Shown in pieces: positions 57,473-64,000 of a DNA stretch of 64,000 bases. The position numbers were made by a program, and so were the translations under genes. This DNA comes from Hymenobacter cyanobacteriorum (lineage in GTDB: Bacteria; Bacteroidota; Bacteroidia; Cytophagales; Hymenobacteraceae): assembly GCF_022631375.1 (NCBI RefSeq), contig NZ_JALBGC010000002.1, positions 310,001 to 374,000 on the forward strand. Direction: 5' to 3'. How positions within the stretch are numbered: position 1 is the first letter of the stretch; every line of letters begins with the position of its first letter. The notes beneath the pieces are model-generated. The model did no database searches, was not told where the DNA came from, and worked only from the letters and a program-made list of their open reading frames with translations.

Positions 57473-60004
57473 TTACCCCTCCGCCCGCAGCACTTCCAGC
57501 GGCGAGCGGCGGAGCACGTCGCGGCTATTGAGCAGCCCGATGCCGGCCGTGAGGGCCGTGACCAGCGCCGCCAGCCCCAGTAGCGGCAGCACCGCCGGCC
57601 CAAAGCTGGCTTCAAACACGAATACTGCCAGCGCCCAGGCCGCCAGCACCGCCAGCCCGATGCCGGCCAGCGCCGCCAGCAGTCCCAGCAAGCCGTATTC
57701 GACCAGCGTGATGCGCAGAATCTGGCGGCGGCTGGCACCCAGCGTACGCAGCAGCACGCTCTCGCGCACGCGCTGGTAGCGGCTGATAACGACCGAGCTG
57801 CTGAGTACCAGCAAGCCGGTGAGGATGCTGAAGCCGGCCATGAAGCGAATGACGAAGGACACTTTGCTGATGATGTCATCGAGCGTGGCCAGAATCAGGC
57901 CCAGGTCGATGGCCGACACGTTGGGGAACTGGCGCAGCAGCGCTTGCTGCACGCCAGCCAGCGCCGCCGGGGTGGGCGTGCGCGTTACTTCGACCCAAAA
58001 TTGCGGGGCCTGCTCCAGTACGCTTTTCGGGAAAAGCACCAGGAAGCTGGGCTGCACCTGGCCCAACTCGACCGAGCGGGTGCCGCCCACGATGGTGCGC
58101 AGCGGCGCACCCTGCACGTTGAAATCGAGCGTATCGCCGAGCTTGAGCTTCACGCGGCCCAAGTAGCCATCCTCCACCGAAATGCGCGGAATGCCGTCGG
58201 GCCCAAGGCGCGGCGCGGTGCCGGCCGAGAGCTTTTCGGCCCGACTCAGAGTGTCGCGGTAGGTCACGCGGTACTCGCGGGTGAGGGCCCAGGCCGGAAT
58301 GCCCCGGGCGGTATCCTTCTTGATTTCTGACACCGAAGTGCCGTTGATGGCCGACAGGCGCATGGTGACGATGGGCACGCGCTGCATCAGGGGCAGGTTT
58401 TGCGCTTTCAGCAACGCTTCCACGCCGGGGCGCTGCTCGGGCTGAATGTCGAAGAGCACGAGGTTGGGCTGGCGGCCGCGGTCGGCGAGCTGCACGCGGC
58501 TCAGCAGCAGCGCCTGGGTGAGGAAGAGCGTGGCCAGCAGGAAGGTGCCGAGGCCAATGGACGTGACCAGCGTGAGCGTCTGGTTCTGGGGGCGGTAGAG
58601 GTTGGCCAGGCCCTGCCGCCACACGTAGCCCCAGCCGGCTGGGAAGAAGCGCCGCACGCTCGCAATCAGCAAACGGCCCACGCCGGCCAGCGCGCCAAAC
58701 GCGGCCAGCAGCCCCGCGCCGAAGCCCAGCGTGAGCTTCCAGTCGCGCGTTTGGCCGTAGGCGAAGGCCAACACAAACAGCGCAATAACGGCCACCACGA
58801 GGCTGCGCACCGGGTCGGGCGCGGCTGTGTCGTCCTCAAACGCCACCCGCAGCACCCGCAGCGGCGACACGCGCCGGATGCTCAGCAGCGGCAGCAGCGC
58901 AAACAGCACCGCCATCAGCAGCCCCGTGAGCAGGCCGGTGGCAATGGCCGTCCACGACACGCTCACGCTGATGCTTACGGGCAGGAAGTCGCCCAGCACG
59001 CCCGGCAGCAGCGTTTGCACCGCCGCCCCGAGCGCCGCCCCAATGATGGCGCCCACCAGCCCCAGGCCGGCGGTTTGAATCAGGTAAATGAGCAATGCCT
59101 GCTTGCCGCTCGCGCCCAGGCAGCGTAGCACGGCCACAGCGGCCAGCTTTTCGCGCACGTACAGGTTCACGGCGCTGGCCACGCCCACGCAGCCCAGCAG
59201 CAGCGCCACAAAGGCCACCAGCCCAAGGTAGCGGGTAAGGTCGGCGAAGATGCGGCCCATGCTCTGCTGGCGGCTGGCTACGGTTTCGGAGTCGATTTCG
59301 GCCTTATCGAGGCGGGTCTGCAGGGGCTTGACGACGGCCGCCACGTTGGCTCCTGGCGCGAAGCGGTAGGCCCGGCGGTACTGCACCCGGCTGCCCGGCT
59401 GCACCAGCCCGGTAGCCGGCACCTGCGCCAGCGGAATAAACACCGCCGGGGCCACCGCCGAACTCACGCCCGATTGCCCCGGCGTTTTCAGCACGCGCCC
59501 CACAATGGGTAGCACCACCCGCCCCACTTGTACCGAATCGCCGATTTTCACCCCGAACTGGGCCAGCAGCGCGTCATCAACCAGCGCGCTGGCCGGAGTG
59601 CCGGGCCGGCCAAACTGCGCGGCCGCCGCCTGCGGCTGCACCTGCCACTCGCCGTAGTAGAAGCCGCTTTCGCGCGCCCGAATCTGGGCCAGCCGCACGC
59701 CCCGGCCGGGCCGAAACTGCACCAGCGAGGCAAAGGCCATTTCCTGCTGCCGGGCCGCGCCCAGCTTGCTCAAGGTCGGCTCCAGGGCGGTATCGAAAGG
59801 GTGGTTGGCGGTGAGCACGAGGTCGGCCCCGAGCAGCTCGCGGGCCTGCTCAGCCACGCTGCGCGCCAGGTTGTCGCCGAAGGAATTGATGCCCACCAGC
59901 GCCGCAATGCCCAGAATGATGCTGGCCATGAATAGCAGCAGCCGCGCCCGGCTGCGGCGGCTGTCGCGCCACGCCATGCGGAAAAGCCAGGAAGTGTTAT
60001 GCAT
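57473..60004 (-). CDS. ABC transporter permease, YbbP-like (FtsX domains)
   Basis: 843 residues with ten or so membrane helices: one N-terminal helix ('LLLFMASIILGIAALVGI'), a periplasmic MacB-PCD-like domain, an FtsX unit ('LVAFVALLLGCVGVASAVNL'), a further core and a final FtsX unit ('GFSILTGLLVLSSSVVISRY'). Length and order match YbbP rather than MacB or LolC/E. The ATPase gene lies 65 bp upstream on the same strand. In E. coli YbbA-YbbP work with the esterase TesA; a TesA homologue is divergently encoded next to the ATPase here. Confidence 0.9.
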   Translation of the reverse strand: MHNTSWLFRMAWRDSRRSRARLLLFMASIILGIAALVGINSFGDNLARSVAEQARELLGADLVLTANHPFDTALEPTLSKLGAARQQEMAFASLVQFRPGRGVRLAQIRARESGFYYGEWQVQPQAAAAQFGRPGTPASALVDDALLAQFGVKIGDSVQVGRVVLPIVGRVLKTPGQSGVSSAVAPAVFIPLAQVPATGLVQPGSRVQYRRAYRFAPGANVAAVVKPLQTRLDKAEIDSETVASRQQSMGRIFADLTRYLGLVAFVALLLGCVGVASAVNLYVREKLAAVAVLRCLGASGKQALLIYLIQTAGLGLVGAIIGAALGAAVQTLLPGVLGDFLPVSISVSVSWTAIATGLLTGLLMAVLFALLPLLSIRRVSPLRVLRVAFEDDTAAPDPVRSLVVAVIALFVLAFAYGQTRDWKLTLGFGAGLLAAFGALAGVGRLLIASVRRFFPAGWGYVWRQGLANLYRPQNQTLTLVTSIGLGTFLLATLFLTQALLLSRVQLADRGRQPNLVLFDIQPEQRPGVEALLKAQNLPLMQRVPIVTMRLSAINGTSVSEIKKDTARGIPAWALTREYRVTYRDTLSRAEKLSAGTAPRLGPDGIPRISVEDGYLGRVKLKLGDTLDFNVQGAPLRTIVGGTRSVELGQVQPSFLVLFPKSVLEQAPQFWVEVTRTPTPAALAGVQQALLRQFPNVSAIDLGLILATLDDIISKVSFVIRFMAGFSILTGLLVLSSSVVISRYQRVRESVLLRTLGASRRQILRITLVEYGLLGLLAALAGIGLAVLAAWALAVFVFEASFGPAVLPLLGLAALVTALTAGIGLLNSRDVLRRSPLEVLRAEG

Positions 60005-60030
60005 TAAATTGAGTTGGGTAGAGTTATGAG

Positions 60031-60066
60031 GAACGTCATGCTTCGGCTGCGCTCAGCATGCCGTTC
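60031..60066. repeat. Family-B element, collapsed copy
   Basis: GAACGTCATGC (60031) and its near-complement ending at 60066 surround only TTCGGCTGCGCTC; the spacer and inner arms are gone. It lies between the permease and ATPase genes. Confidence 0.7.
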
Positions 60067-60069
60067 AAT

Positions 60070-60756
60070 TTATTTAGCCGACGCCAGTATTTCCTCCACC
60101 ACCCGGCCGCCGCGCAGCCGCAGCGTGCGCTGGGTTTTGGCGGCCAGCTCCAGGTCGTGTGTCACCAGTACCAGCGTGGTGCCGGCTTCGCGGTTCAACT
60201 CGAATAGCAGGTTCACGACCCGCTCGCTGGTGTCGGGGTCGAGGTTGCCGGTGGGCTCGTCAGCAAAGAGCACGGCGGGGCGGTTGGCGAAGGCGCGGGC
60301 CAGGCTTACGCGCTGCTGCTCGCCGCCCGAAAGCTGGGCCGGGTAGTGATTGGCGCGGGCGGCCAGGCCCACGCGGTCGAGCAGTTCCAGCGCGGTTTGG
60401 GTGGCCCCGCGCTGGCCACGCAGCTCCAGCGGCACCAGCACGTTTTCGAGGGCCGTGAGGGTGGGCAGCAGCTGGAAATTCTGGAAGATGAAGCCCACGT
60501 GCTGGTTGCGCACGGCGGCGCGCTCGTCCTCACTCAGCTTGTCGAGTTGAATGCCGTTGACCCACACGCTGCCCGAAGTGGCGCGGTCGAGGCCGGCGCA
60601 GAGGCCCAGCAGCGTGGTTTTGCCCGAGCCCGAGGGCCCGACGATGGCAAAGGTGTCGCCGGCTGCCAGGTCGAAGCTGACTTCGTGCAGCACCGTGAGC
60701 GGCTGGCCGGCGCTGGGGTAGGTTTTGGTGAGGTTTTCGACGCGGAGGATGGACAT
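60070..60756 (-). CDS. ABC transporter ATP-binding protein, YbbA/LolD type
   Basis: 228 residues. Walker A 'GPSGSGKTTLLGLCAGLD' (about 41-48), Q-loop 'GFIFQNFQLLPTLTALENV', signature 'LSGGEQQRVSLARAFA', Walker B 'AVLFADEPTGNLD', H-loop 'LVLVTHDLELA'. Belongs to the MacB/LolD/YbbA group of type VII ABC systems. It pairs with the permease 65 bp downstream; a collapsed palindrome lies in the gap. The TesA-like lipoprotein gene is divergent, 267 bp away. Confidence 0.94.
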   Translation of the reverse strand: MSILRVENLTKTYPSAGQPLTVLHEVSFDLAAGDTFAIVGPSGSGKTTLLGLCAGLDRATSGSVWVNGIQLDKLSEDERAAVRNQHVGFIFQNFQLLPTLTALENVLVPLELRGQRGATQTALELLDRVGLAARANHYPAQLSGGEQQRVSLARAFANRPAVLFADEPTGNLDPDTSERVVNLLFELNREAGTTLVLVTHDLELAAKTQRTLRLRGGRVVEEILASAK

Positions 60757-60817
60757 ATTAGGGCAGGAGGGTGTGGGGGTAGGCGGTTGAGCGGGAAGTA
60801 ATAATGGAATAAAAGAC

Positions 60818-60908
60818 CGTCATGCTGAGCGCAGCCGAAGCATCTCTACTGCAATAGTAAATGAATTGCTTGCGCGGTAGAGATGCTTCGACTGCGCTCA
60901 GCATGACG
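60818..60908. repeat. Family-B palindromic element, copy 4
   Basis: Arms 60818-60849 and 60877-60908 (CGTCATGCTGAGCGCAGCCG then AAGCATCTCTAC) in the divergent gap between the ABC ATPase and tesA-like gene. One arm has a mismatch near the centre. Confidence 0.9.
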
Positions 60909-61023
60909 TTTCTTCGACGTTCTTTCTCGCCGAAACAACCGCGCCGCCGCCCGTTCGTTACCCAAGACGTGAAAACCCGCCGCATGTTTTCCGGCTTTAC
61001 GTTTTCCTGCCCAAATGCTGCTT

Positions 61024-61716
61024 ATGAAACTCAAGATGCTGCCCCTGGCCGCCCTGCTCGGGCTGGCCCTCACCGCCTGCAACTCCGGCCCCGCCGCCGA
61101 AAAACCAGCTGCCACTGCTGCCCCGGCCGCTACTTCGGCCACCCCGCCCGCCACTGCTAAAAAGCGCCTGCTGTTCTTTGGCAACAGCCTCACCGCCGGG
61201 CTGGGCGTGGAGCCCGAACAGGCTTTCGCCGGGCTGATTGGTCAGAAAATCGACTCGCTCAAGCTGCCCTACGAAGTAATAAACGCCGGCCTGAGCGGCG
61301 AAACCACTGCCGGCGGCCGCAGCCGCGTGGGCTGGATTCTGCGCCAGCCCGTCGATATTTTCGTGCTGGAGCTCGGGGCCAACGACGGCCTGCGTGGCAT
61401 CCCGCTGGCCTCCACGCGCCAGAACCTGCAGGGTATTGTCGACACGGTGCGGCGGCGCAGCCCGGGCGCGCAAATTGTACTGGCCGGCATGCAGATTCCC
61501 CCCAACATGGGCCAGGCGTATTCCACCGATTTCAAAGCCGTGTTCCAGGAAATCGCGGCCAAAAACCACCTCGTGCTCATTCCCTTCCTCCTCGAAGGCG
61601 TGGGCGGGCATCCCGACCTGAACCAGGCCGACGGCATCCACCCCACGCCGGCCGGGCACCGCATTGTGGCCCGCACAGTATGGGCGTCGCTGGCGCCGTT
61701 GGTAGGGGCGAAGTAA
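61024..61716 (+). CDS. tesA: TesA-like GDSL lipoprotein esterase
   Basis: 230 residues from the ATG at 61024 (an ATG at 61015 is also in frame). Lipobox LALTAC (Cys about 16-19), then a Pro/Ala linker. SGNH-hydrolase blocks: 'LLFFGNSLTAGLGVE' (catalytic Ser in GNSLT), 'INAGLSGETTAGG', 'LELGANDGLRG' (Asn block) and 'DGIHPTPAGH' (Asp/His). It matches arylesterase/thioesterase I TesA. Linked divergently to the YbbA/YbbP-like transporter, the same partnership as in proteobacteria, but here as a lipid-anchored form. Confidence 0.92.
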   Translation: MKLKMLPLAALLGLALTACNSGPAAEKPAATAAPAATSATPPATAKKRLLFFGNSLTAGLGVEPEQAFAGLIGQKIDSLKLPYEVINAGLSGETTAGGRSRVGWILRQPVDIFVLELGANDGLRGIPLASTRQNLQGIVDTVRRRSPGAQIVLAGMQIPPNMGQAYSTDFKAVFQEIAAKNHLVLIPFLLEGVGGHPDLNQADGIHPTPAGHRIVARTVWASLAPLVGAK

Positions 61717-61720
61717 CCGC

Positions 61721-61809
61721 CTGTCATCCGGAGCGCAGCGAAGGACCTTATCACGTTTGAACCGTTTGTTTTGGCGTGACAAGGTCCTTCGCGGCGCTCA
61801 GGATGACAG
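61721..61809. repeat. Family-A palindromic element, copy 5
   Basis: Arms 61721-61755 and 61775-61809 (CTGTCATCCGGAGCGCAGCG then AAGGACCTTATCACG), two mismatches, 19-bp spacer. It lies between the convergent tesA-like gene and a small unknown gene. Confidence 0.9.
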
Positions 61810-61821
61810 AAGATTTGTGGC

Positions 61822-62052
61822 CTATATCACCCGCACGGCGTCGAGGTTCACTTCGTCGCGCAGCAACTCAAGGTTGCGGTAGGTGCGGGGGCGGCCGGCG
61901 TCGGTGCTGAGGTCGGGCAGGGCGGCGCGGGCGGCATCGAGGGTGAGCTGGGTGAGCTTGCGCTCGCCCAGGTAGATGGCCATGGGCCGGCCCAGGCGGG
62001 CATCGTGGGTGGCCAGGGCCTGGTCGATTTCGGCGAGAATAGGGCTGCTCAT
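61822..62052 (-). CDS. Small protein, unknown function
   Basis: 76 residues from the ATG at 62052: 'MSSPILAEIDQALATHDARL' then 'MAIYLGERKLTQLTLDAARA' and ending 'LLRDEVNLDAVRVI'. It looks like a compact alpha/beta protein; I do not recognise it. Codon use fits the neighbourhood. It lies between a palindrome and the divergent murI promoter. Real-gene status is likely but not certain. Confidence 0.55.
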   Translation of the reverse strand: MSSPILAEIDQALATHDARLGRPMAIYLGERKLTQLTLDAARAALPDLSTDAGRPRTYRNLELLRDEVNLDAVRVI

Positions 62053-62190
62053 CGGGGCAGGGTAGGGGTGAGAGGCCGGAAATATAATGAGCAGCAAACA
62101 GTTTTCAGTGAACAGCCAGTAGTTAGCCCCGCGTACGGTTCACGCTGCATCGCAAACGATTCGCTGGAATCGGTTCGCGGCCAACCCGGC

Positions 62191-62198
62191 TACCTTTG
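62191..62198 (+). promoter_or_regulatory. -7 box of murI
   Basis: TACCTTTG, 4 nt before the ATG at 62203. Transcription would begin at or beside the start codon. Confidence 0.6.
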
Positions 62199-62202
62199 CC
62201 CC

Positions 62203-63057
62203 ATGACAACTTCTGCCGCCCCAGCCCCCGCCGAAACGGCTGCCGCCCGCGCCGCCCGCCCCATCGGCCTGTTCGATTCGGGCATCGGCGGCCTCACCGT
62301 GGCGAGGGCCGTGGCCCAGCGCCTGCCCCACGAGCGCCTCGTGTACTTCGGCGACACGGCCCACCTGCCCTACGGCGACAAAAGCGCCGCCGCCATTCAG
62401 GCCTATTCGGTGAAGATTTGCGACCTGCTGCTGCGCCAGCGCTGCAAGCTGATTATCATCGCCTGCAACTCGGCCTCAGCCGCCGCCTACGAGCTGGTGC
62501 GCGAGTACGTGGGCAGCAAAGCCCGGGTGCTGAGCGTGATTGACCCCATTGTGGCGCACCTGGGCCGGGCCTACGCCGGCCGCCGCGTGGGCCTCATCGG
62601 CACCAAGCAAACCGTCAATTCCAACGTGTACAAGAAGAAGGTCGACGACCTCGATGCGGGCGTGGACCTGCACTCGCTGGCCACCCCGCTGCTGGTGCCC
62701 ATGATTGAGGAAGGGTTCTTCAAAAACTCGATTTCCGACGACATCATCGGCACCTACCTGGGCCAAGCCGAACTGGCCGACATTGAGGCGCTGGTGCTGG
62801 CCTGCACGCACTACCCGCTCATCAAGGAGCAGATTGCGCGCTACTACGCCGGCCGCGTCGACGTGCTCGATGCTTCCGACGTGGTGGCGGCCGAGGCCGA
62901 AGCGTATCTGGCCACTGCCGGCCTGCTGGCGCCGGCTGCGCCCACGCCGCCGGCTCATCATTTCTACGTGTCCGATTTCACCCGCTCGTTCGAGGAAAGC
63001 ACGCGCATCTTCTTCGAGCAGGAAGTACACCTGGAGCACTACCCCCTTTGGGAGTAG
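62203..63057 (+). CDS. murI: Glutamate racemase
   Basis: Makes D-glutamate for peptidoglycan. 284 residues. Substrate loop 'IGLFDSGIGGLTVARAV', first catalytic Cys in 'IIIACNSASAAAYE', second in 'LVLACTHYPLIKEQ'. 'YFGDTAHLPYGDKS' is also diagnostic. The ATG at 62203 is fixed by the TACCTTTG box 4 nt upstream; the open frame to 62005 cannot be used. An N-terminal Ala/Pro-rich leader of about 20 residues precedes the domain. Confidence 0.96.
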   Translation: MTTSAAPAPAETAAARAARPIGLFDSGIGGLTVARAVAQRLPHERLVYFGDTAHLPYGDKSAAAIQAYSVKICDLLLRQRCKLIIIACNSASAAAYELVREYVGSKARVLSVIDPIVAHLGRAYAGRRVGLIGTKQTVNSNVYKKKVDDLDAGVDLHSLATPLLVPMIEEGFFKNSISDDIIGTYLGQAELADIEALVLACTHYPLIKEQIARYYAGRVDVLDASDVVAAEAEAYLATAGLLAPAAPTPPAHHFYVSDFTRSFEESTRIFFEQEVHLEHYPLWE

Positions 63058-63322
63058 CCGTGGGGTGGTTGATAGGGGAATTAAACGGTGGCCGGTTTAG
63101 TCGGTCTTGCTATTGAGACGCCCGGGGTGGCGGCATTGGTCGAAACAACACCGTTGCTGGGCGACGCTGGGGCGGCAGCAATCGGCTGGCTGACGGACGG
63201 CCGCATTTTTTGCGTCGCCGCACCGTTCAGGAAGCAAACAGCCAGCCCGGTCGTTATGGGCAGGCCAATATTTATTCGTGCAGTTTTCTTTATTCCAACA
63301 TCCGATGGCAACTTCCGCTGAA
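63058..63322. other. Intergenic region without a supported gene
   Basis: 265 bp between murI and the Rieske protein. A minus-strand frame (63081-63311) with a signal-like start is open but has only a TTG start that overlaps the Rieske gene; I do not call it. No hairpin or promoter stands out. Confidence 0.4.
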
Positions 63323-63754
63323 ATGAACCGCAAAGAATTTCTACAGCTCTTTGGCTTTGGAGCCACGGCACTGTTTGCCTCGGCCTGCCTGGGCGGCTGC
63401 GGCAGCAGCACCAGCAGCGACCCCGTGGTGGGGGCCACCAACGTCGACTTCACCGTGGACCTGACGGCTAGCAGCAGCGCCCCGCTCAACAACGCGGCCG
63501 TGGGCTACATCTACAATTCGACCCGCGACGTGATTGTGGCCAAAACCGCCGCCGGCGGCTACGTGGCCCTGCAGGCGCCCTGCCCGCACGAGGGCACCAG
63601 CGTGTATTTCTCGCAGGGCCAGAGCCGCTTCATCTGCCCCAACCACAACGCAATTTTCGACGTGGGCGGGGCCGTACTCAGCGGGCCGTCGCCGCGCGCG
63701 CTCAAGCAGTACGCCGTGGCCCAAACCGGAACCACGCTGCGCATCACCGGCTGA
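63323..63754 (+). CDS. Rieske [2Fe-2S] lipoprotein
   Basis: 143 residues from the ATG at 63323 (ATG 63305 is also in frame). N-terminal 'MNRKEFLQLFGFGATALF' with a Cys-rich 'ASACLGGCG' suggests lipidation. The Rieske cluster motifs are 'APCPHEGTSVYF' (C-x-H) and 'FICPNHNAIFDVGG' (C-x-x-H). Electron-transfer role; the partner is unknown since no cytochrome or dioxygenase gene is adjacent. A strong terminator follows. Confidence 0.9.
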   Translation: MNRKEFLQLFGFGATALFASACLGGCGSSTSSDPVVGATNVDFTVDLTASSSAPLNNAAVGYIYNSTRDVIVAKTAAGGYVALQAPCPHEGTSVYFSQGQSRFICPNHNAIFDVGGAVLSGPSPRALKQYAVAQTGTTLRITG

Positions 63755-63774
63755 TTATTAGCAGAATGTTTGCC

Positions 63775-63807
63775 AAGCGGGCCGGCCACTAAGTGGCCGG
63801 CCCGCTT
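63775..63807 (+). terminator. Intrinsic terminator of the Rieske gene
   Basis: 16-bp perfect stem (AAGCGGGCCGGCCACT with 63792-63807) followed by TTGTTT. Confidence 0.9.
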
Positions 63808-63963
63808 TGTTTATACAACGCAATGGTCGCAATGCCGTAACCTCCACGGGCTATCCAGCGGCTTACCTTCGGGGCGGCTGACGTGGGTGGGGGCCGGCGT
63901 CTCGCAGGCAACGGGTAACACCTATAAGGACGTTAAATTTCTCTCACTTTTTCAGACGATTAC

Positions 63964-64000
63964 ATGAATAACTTCTTCGCATCAAGGGGCCGACAATTGC
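63964..64000 (+). CDS. Start of a gene cut by the right edge
   Basis: ATG at 63964 followed by 12 codons (MNNFFASRGRQL), downstream of an A/T-richer stretch with TAAATTTC. The opening resembles that of the secreted propeller protein (MNFFSPYRLRQG), so it may be another exported protein. Too short to assign. Confidence 0.4.
   Translation, partial: MNNFFASRGRQL

Noticed and set aside
62005..62202. N-terminal extension of glutamate racemase
   Set aside because: The TACCTTTG box at 62191-62198 lies inside it and the domain starts after 62203.
63081..63311. Minus-strand small ORF with a signal-peptide-like start near the Rieske gene
   Set aside because: Only a TTG start is available, it overlaps the divergent Rieske start, and the rest is low-complexity; not enough support.
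63808..63963. Possible riboswitch before the last partial gene
   Set aside because: The GC-rich stretch has local hairpins but matches no riboswitch core I know.
1..64000. CRISPR arrays, tRNA or rRNA genes, recognisable riboswitches
   Set aside because: No direct-repeat/spacer array, no TTCGA-arm cloverleaf and no conserved rRNA segment was noticed. Reading by eye can miss degenerate riboswitches; a covariance-model search would settle it.

Overview
The window is high-GC chromosomal DNA from a Bacteroidota bacterium. It is most likely a Hymenobacter or close relative (Cytophagales). The evidence is: promoter boxes of the Bacteroidota type (TAnnTTTG) in front of many genes; families largely confined to this phylum (DUF3822, DUF4296, Bat-type aerotolerance genes, type IX secretion tail); the GC content; and abundant dispersed palindromes of the kind seen in that group. 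The genus is an inference. I see no tRNA, rRNA, CRISPR array, prophage or recognisable transposase.

Layout. 1-5.1 kb: a truncated 2'-5' RNA ligase-like gene, a DNA glycosylase, a phosphatase, a CPA1 antiporter, threonine aldolase and a small lysine/alanine-rich protein. 5.1-10 kb: a phosphodiesterase, two NUDIX hydrolases, a lipoprotein, coaD, DUF3822 and DUF4126. 10-16.5 kb: a hotdog thioesterase translationally coupled to an orphan CdiA-C-like nuclease domain, a RecD-like helicase, DUF1573, DUF423, a two-lobed aspartyl protease with PDZ, menC, and a KGG stress protein. 16.8-22 kb: ergothioneine synthesis (EgtB, EgtD), a PLP enzyme and a MATE exporter. 22-32 kb: DUF922, CsaA, DUF4296, then a Bat/aerotolerance cluster (DUF58, a BatD/DUF4381-like protein, BatA) interrupted by a quinone oxidoreductase/AraC pair and by a large secreted Asp-box protein. 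32-46 kb: YggS, acyltransferase, esterase, phasin-like protein, ABC1 kinase, a large exported unknown, a GxxExxY cassette, phosphoglucomutase, an exported propeller-like protein, HPPD and DUF952. 46-52 kb: GH39 glycosidase, lipoproteins, ABC-F ATPase. 52-53.8 kb: a low-GC islet with an unknown protein, a YoeB toxin-antitoxin pair and an ankyrin pseudogene. 53.8-64 kb: S9 peptidase, a YbbA/YbbP/TesA module, glutamate racemase and a Rieske protein.

The most striking structure is the set of dispersed inverted-repeat elements. At least seven sequence families occur, each made of two long arms around a short variable spacer, like REPINs or small MITEs. One family (ends TAGCGCAAGG) exists both as a gene-less palindrome (38065-38164) and as a 604-bp element whose 43-bp terminal inverted repeats enclose a GxxExxY-family gene (40413-41016). 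In all three cases where one of its ends meets a gene, the first bases of the repeat are that gene's TAG stop codon. Another family has been read into proteins: it lies in frame in EgtB and encodes the N-terminus of the DUF952 protein. This repeat/GxxExxY system is my best candidate for something undescribed.
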